Part shown: positions 5,494 to 7,333 of the stretch, in pieces
Layout: each line of letters begins with the position of its first letter
Position numbering within the stretch: position 1 is the stretch's first letter
From: Actinomycetota bacterium
Lineage (GTDB): Bacteria > Actinomycetota > Acidimicrobiia > Acidimicrobiales > Aldehydirespiratoraceae
Assembly (NCBI GenBank): GCA_012271125.1
Contig: JAAXHB010000148.1
Location: forward strand, 1 to 7,333
Length of the DNA: 7,333 nt
Reading direction: 5' to 3'
Notes under the pieces: generated by a model
Told to the model about the DNA's origin: nothing
The model's input: the letters and a program-made list of their open reading frames with translations, nothing else
Database searches by the model: none
Translations under genes and position numbers: made by a program

Positions 5494-5601
5494 TCTTGCA
5501 CATTACGCGCACAAACTGACAGGTGTCCCCTAAGACCTCAGCACCACGCACTATGCCAAGATACACGTTAACTGTTGCAGCGATTGACCACGTGGCAAAT
5601 G
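5494..5601. other. 108-bp right flank of the island, upstream of the endonuclease
   Basis: This is the only island DNA ahead of the restriction-modification operon, so any island-borne promoter should lie here. I cannot name a convincing -35/-10 pair. There is a CCACGTGG palindrome at 5588-5595 and no controller-box dyad that I recognise. Expression could also come by read-through from groEL, which is transcribed in the same direction with no terminator visible between. Confidence 0.45.
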
Positions 5602-5770
5602 GAGACGTGAGGTGGCGTGATGCCAGGGTCTCGATGTTGGGAGCGAAAGGGTTGAGACTCTGGGATAGGTCGAGGATCGAGGCGGGGTCGAGCCCGAGGG
5701 TTTGCGCGACCTTAGGGCCGTCGCCGCCATGATTTGAGGTGGCGTGATTTGAAGCGGGTGGGATGTTGAT
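5602..5770 (-). pseudogene. Duplicated 5' fragment of cobC left beside groEL
   Basis: Immediately after the groEL stop, the right repeat copy carries the first roughly 56 codons of cobC (NHGGD through LNPFAPNIETLASRHLTS) and then breaks into island DNA at 5601. It differs from the functional copy by a Leu-to-Pro change at 5640/3291, a synonymous change at 5657/3308 and Asn for Asp in the second codon. It lacks most of the enzyme, including the PLP lysine, so it is a relic of the duplication. The frame stays open into the island for at least 30 codons, which appears accidental. Like the intact copy, it has no canonical start. Confidence 0.85.
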
Positions 5771-5805
5771 TTACATCATGCCGCCCATGCCGCCCATCGG
5801 ATCGG
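5602..5805. repeat. Right copy (copy 2) of the 204-bp direct repeat flanking the restriction-modification island
   Basis: This is the partner of 3253-3456, with three mismatches by eye. It includes the true end of groEL and the truncated cobC start. It is the copy next to full-length groEL, while the left copy is next to full-length cobC, so the duplication keeps both genes complete at the junction. Confidence 0.97.
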
Positions 5806-7333
5806 GGGCGGGGGCGGCGGGAGGCTTCTCTTCAGGCTTGTCAGACACAAGCGCCTCGGTGGTGAGCATGAGGCTGGCGATCGAGGCGGCGTTTTGGAGG
5901 GCGGCGCGGGTGACCTTGACAGGGTCGATGACGCCGGCTGCGATGAGGTCCTCGGTTTCGCCGGTGACGGCGTTGAAACCCTTGTTGCCTTTGGCCTTTT
6001 CGACCTCACGCACGACGATGGGACCGGAGTGGCCGGCGTTTTCGGCGATGAGACCGGCGGGGGCAGCCAGCGCACTGTGGACGATGCGGGCACCGGTGGC
6101 TTCGTCGCCGTCGAGGGCGTCGAGGGCTTCTTCCACGGCGGGACGGCAGCGCAGCAGCGCAGTGCCACCACCGGCGACGATGCCTTCTTCGATGGCGGCA
6201 CGGGTCGCCGAGACAGCGTCTTCGATGCGGTGCTTTTTCTCCTTGAGCTCGACCTCGGTGGCGGCACCGACCTGAACGACGGCGACACCGCCGGCGAGTT
6301 TGGCGAGACGCTCCTGGAGCTTCTCGCGATCCCAGTCGGAGTCGGTGTTGTCGATCTCGGTCTTGATCTGATTGACACGAGCGGTGACGTCGGCCTTGGT
6401 GCCGGCACCTTCGACGATGGTCGTCTCGTCTTTGGTGACGACAACCTTGCGGGCCGAGCCGAGCAGAGAGGTGTCGATGGAGTCGAGCTTGAGGCCGACC
6501 TCTTCGGCGACGACCTGGCCGCCTGTGAGGATCGCCATGTCCTGGAGCATCGCCTTGCGGCGCTCACCAAAGCCGGGAGCCTTGACCGCCACAGAGTTGA
6601 AAGTGCCACGAATCTTGTTGACGACGAGGGTGGCGAGGGCTTCGCCTTCGACGTCTTCGGCGATGATGAGGAGCGGTTTGCCGCCTTGCATGACCTTTTC
6701 GAGCACGGGGACGAGGTCCTGGACGCTTGAGATTTTGCCCTGGTTTAACAGGATGTACGGGTCTTCGAGGACGGCTTCTTGACGTTCGGGGTCGGTGACG
6801 AAATACGGCGACAGGTAGCCCTTATCGAAGAGCATGCCCTCCACGAAGTCGAGGTCCATGCCGAAGGTGTTGGACTCGTCGACGGTGATGACGCCGTCTT
6901 TGCCGACCTTGTCGAAGGCTTCGGCAAGGATTTCGCCGACGGCAGTGTCGGCGGCTGAGATCGAGGCGACGGACTGGACCTTGGCCTTGTCGTCGGAGAC
7001 CTCGACGGACTTTTTGGCAAGGGAGTCGACGGCGGCGGCTACGGCTTTTTCGATGCCACGCTTGAGCGCCATCGGGTTGGCACCAGCGGCGGGCTTGCGC
7101 AGACCTTCGCTGACGAGGGCTTGGGCTAGGACGGTGGCGGTGGTGGTGCCGTCGCCGGCAATGTCGTTGGTTTTGGTGGCGACTTCCTTGACTAGCTGAG
7201 CGCCCATGTTTTCGAAGCGGTCGTCGAGCTCGACCTCACGGGCGATGGAGACGCCGTCGTTGGTGATGGTAGGGGCGCCGAATTTTTTGTCTAGGACGAC
7301 GTTGCGACCCTTGGGGCCGAGCGTGACCTTGAC
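5771..7333 (-). CDS. groEL: 60-kDa chaperonin GroEL (N-terminus missing at window edge)
   Basis: GroEL (Cpn60) forms the double-ring, ATP-driven folding chamber that works with GroES in the cytoplasm. The window holds 520 residues; about 26 N-terminal residues lie beyond the right edge, by counting against Escherichia coli GroEL. The frame opens with VKVTLGPKGRNVVLDKKFG. GDGTTTATVL, with the catalytic-loop aspartate, follows at about residues 60-69. The apical domain includes RGTFNSVAVKAPGFGERRK. EGIVAGGGTALL and the intermediate/equatorial blocks follow, and the protein ends in the Gly-Met-rich tail DPMGGMGGMM. No frameshift or missing key residue is visible. The last 12 codons and stop belong to the 204-bp repeat. 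A cobC fragment follows directly on the same strand, so groEL and cobC were adjacent before the island arrived. Confidence 0.98.
   Translation of the reverse strand, partial: VKVTLGPKGRNVVLDKKFGAPTITNDGVSIAREVELDDRFENMGAQLVKEVATKTNDIAGDGTTTATVLAQALVSEGLRKPAAGANPMALKRGIEKAVAAAVDSLAKKSVEVSDDKAKVQSVASISAADTAVGEILAEAFDKVGKDGVITVDESNTFGMDLDFVEGMLFDKGYLSPYFVTDPERQEAVLEDPYILLNQGKISSVQDLVPVLEKVMQGGKPLLIIAEDVEGEALATLVVNKIRGTFNSVAVKAPGFGERRKAMLQDMAILTGGQVVAEEVGLKLDSIDTSLLGSARKVVVTKDETTIVEGAGTKADVTARVNQIKTEIDNTDSDWDREKLQERLAKLAGGVAVVQVGAATEVELKEKKHRIEDAVSATRAAIEEGIVAGGGTALLRCRPAVEEALDALDGDEATGARIVHSALAAPAGLIAENAGHSGPIVVREVEKAKGNKGFNAVTGETEDLIAAGVIDPVKVTRAALQNAASIASLMLTTEALVSDKPEEKPPAAPAPDPMGGMGGMM

Larger units (their letters stand above)
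3457..5601. mobile_element. Restriction-modification island inserted within a long target duplication
   Basis: The 2145-bp segment between the two 204-bp repeats contains only a restriction endonuclease gene, a methyltransferase gene and short flanks. Its base composition is visibly AT-richer than the groEL and cob DNA on both sides, and its codon use differs accordingly (many AT-ending codons), so it was probably acquired from another genome. I see no transposase, integrase, inverted terminal repeats or tRNA target. Removing the island with one repeat copy would give groEL followed directly by cobC. This fits the insertion-with-long-target-duplication pattern described for restriction-modification genes by the Kobayashi group. 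Confidence 0.85.

Noticed and set aside
3457..5601. Island as a transposon or integron cassette
   Set aside because: No transposase or integrase gene, no inverted repeats at the ends and no attachment-site-like core. A 204-bp duplication is far longer than transposase target duplications.
5494..5601. Controller-protein box or firm promoter upstream of the endonuclease
   Set aside because: No controller gene exists in the island, and I could not find a dyad or -35/-10 pair good enough to name.
3457..5601. Avoidance of CCWGG in the island as a clue to its specificity
   Set aside because: By eye I saw no CCWGG and one CCCGG in the island, but only a couple of sites are expected in 2.1 kb of this composition, so the absence has no weight.
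5894..6730. Long open frame of 278 codons on the plus strand opposite groEL
   Set aside because: It is a mirror of groEL caused by GC-rich codon bias. The minus frame encodes an unmistakable GroEL and the plus frame shows no family motif.

Overview
The window comes from a bacterial chromosome, most likely a high-GC actinobacterium. The GroEL reads as actinobacterial-type, and the flanking DNA is GC-rich with GC-rich third positions; no rRNA or other firm taxonomic marker is present. Every convincing gene lies on the minus strand, so transcription runs from position 7333 towards position 1.

Read in that direction, the layout is as follows. groEL lacks only about 26 N-terminal codons and ends at 5771. 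An AT-richer island (about 3457-5601) carries a type II restriction-modification pair: an MvaI/BcnI-family endonuclease (4777-5493) and an overlapping DNA methyltransferase with an SPPY motif (3543-4790). A compact cobalamin operon follows: cobC (threonine-phosphate decarboxylase, 2432-about 3421), cbiZ (adenosylcobinamide amidohydrolase, 1716-2435), cobU (1141-1704), cobS (402-1148) and the 5' part of cbiB (1-381). Cob gene junctions are 4-8 bp overlaps or 11-20 bp gaps.

The five cob genes make a coherent salvage and late-assembly module. CbiZ cuts the aminopropanol arm off salvaged adenosylcobinamide, CobC supplies aminopropanol phosphate, CbiB attaches it to adenosylcobyric acid, CobU activates the product with GTP, and CobS joins the lower ligand.

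The main unusual feature is the architecture around the restriction-modification pair. A 204-bp direct repeat (3253-3456 and 5602-5805; three mismatches by eye) flanks the island. Each copy holds the end of groEL and the start of cobC, so the island sits inside a long duplication of the groEL-cobC junction and both host genes keep an intact copy of the end they needed. This is the signature called insertion with long target duplication for restriction-modification genes.

The cob genes also carry several in-frame expansions: an 18-bp tandem duplication at the cobS start, a two-copy 32-bp repeat plus a perfect 10-bp-stem hairpin inside cbiZ, an Asp/Asn microsatellite inside cobC, and a 15-bp imperfect tandem repeat at the cobC N-terminus. 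cobC has no canonical start codon in the frame that carries its conserved N-terminus. No stretch longer than 300 bases lacks a gene.
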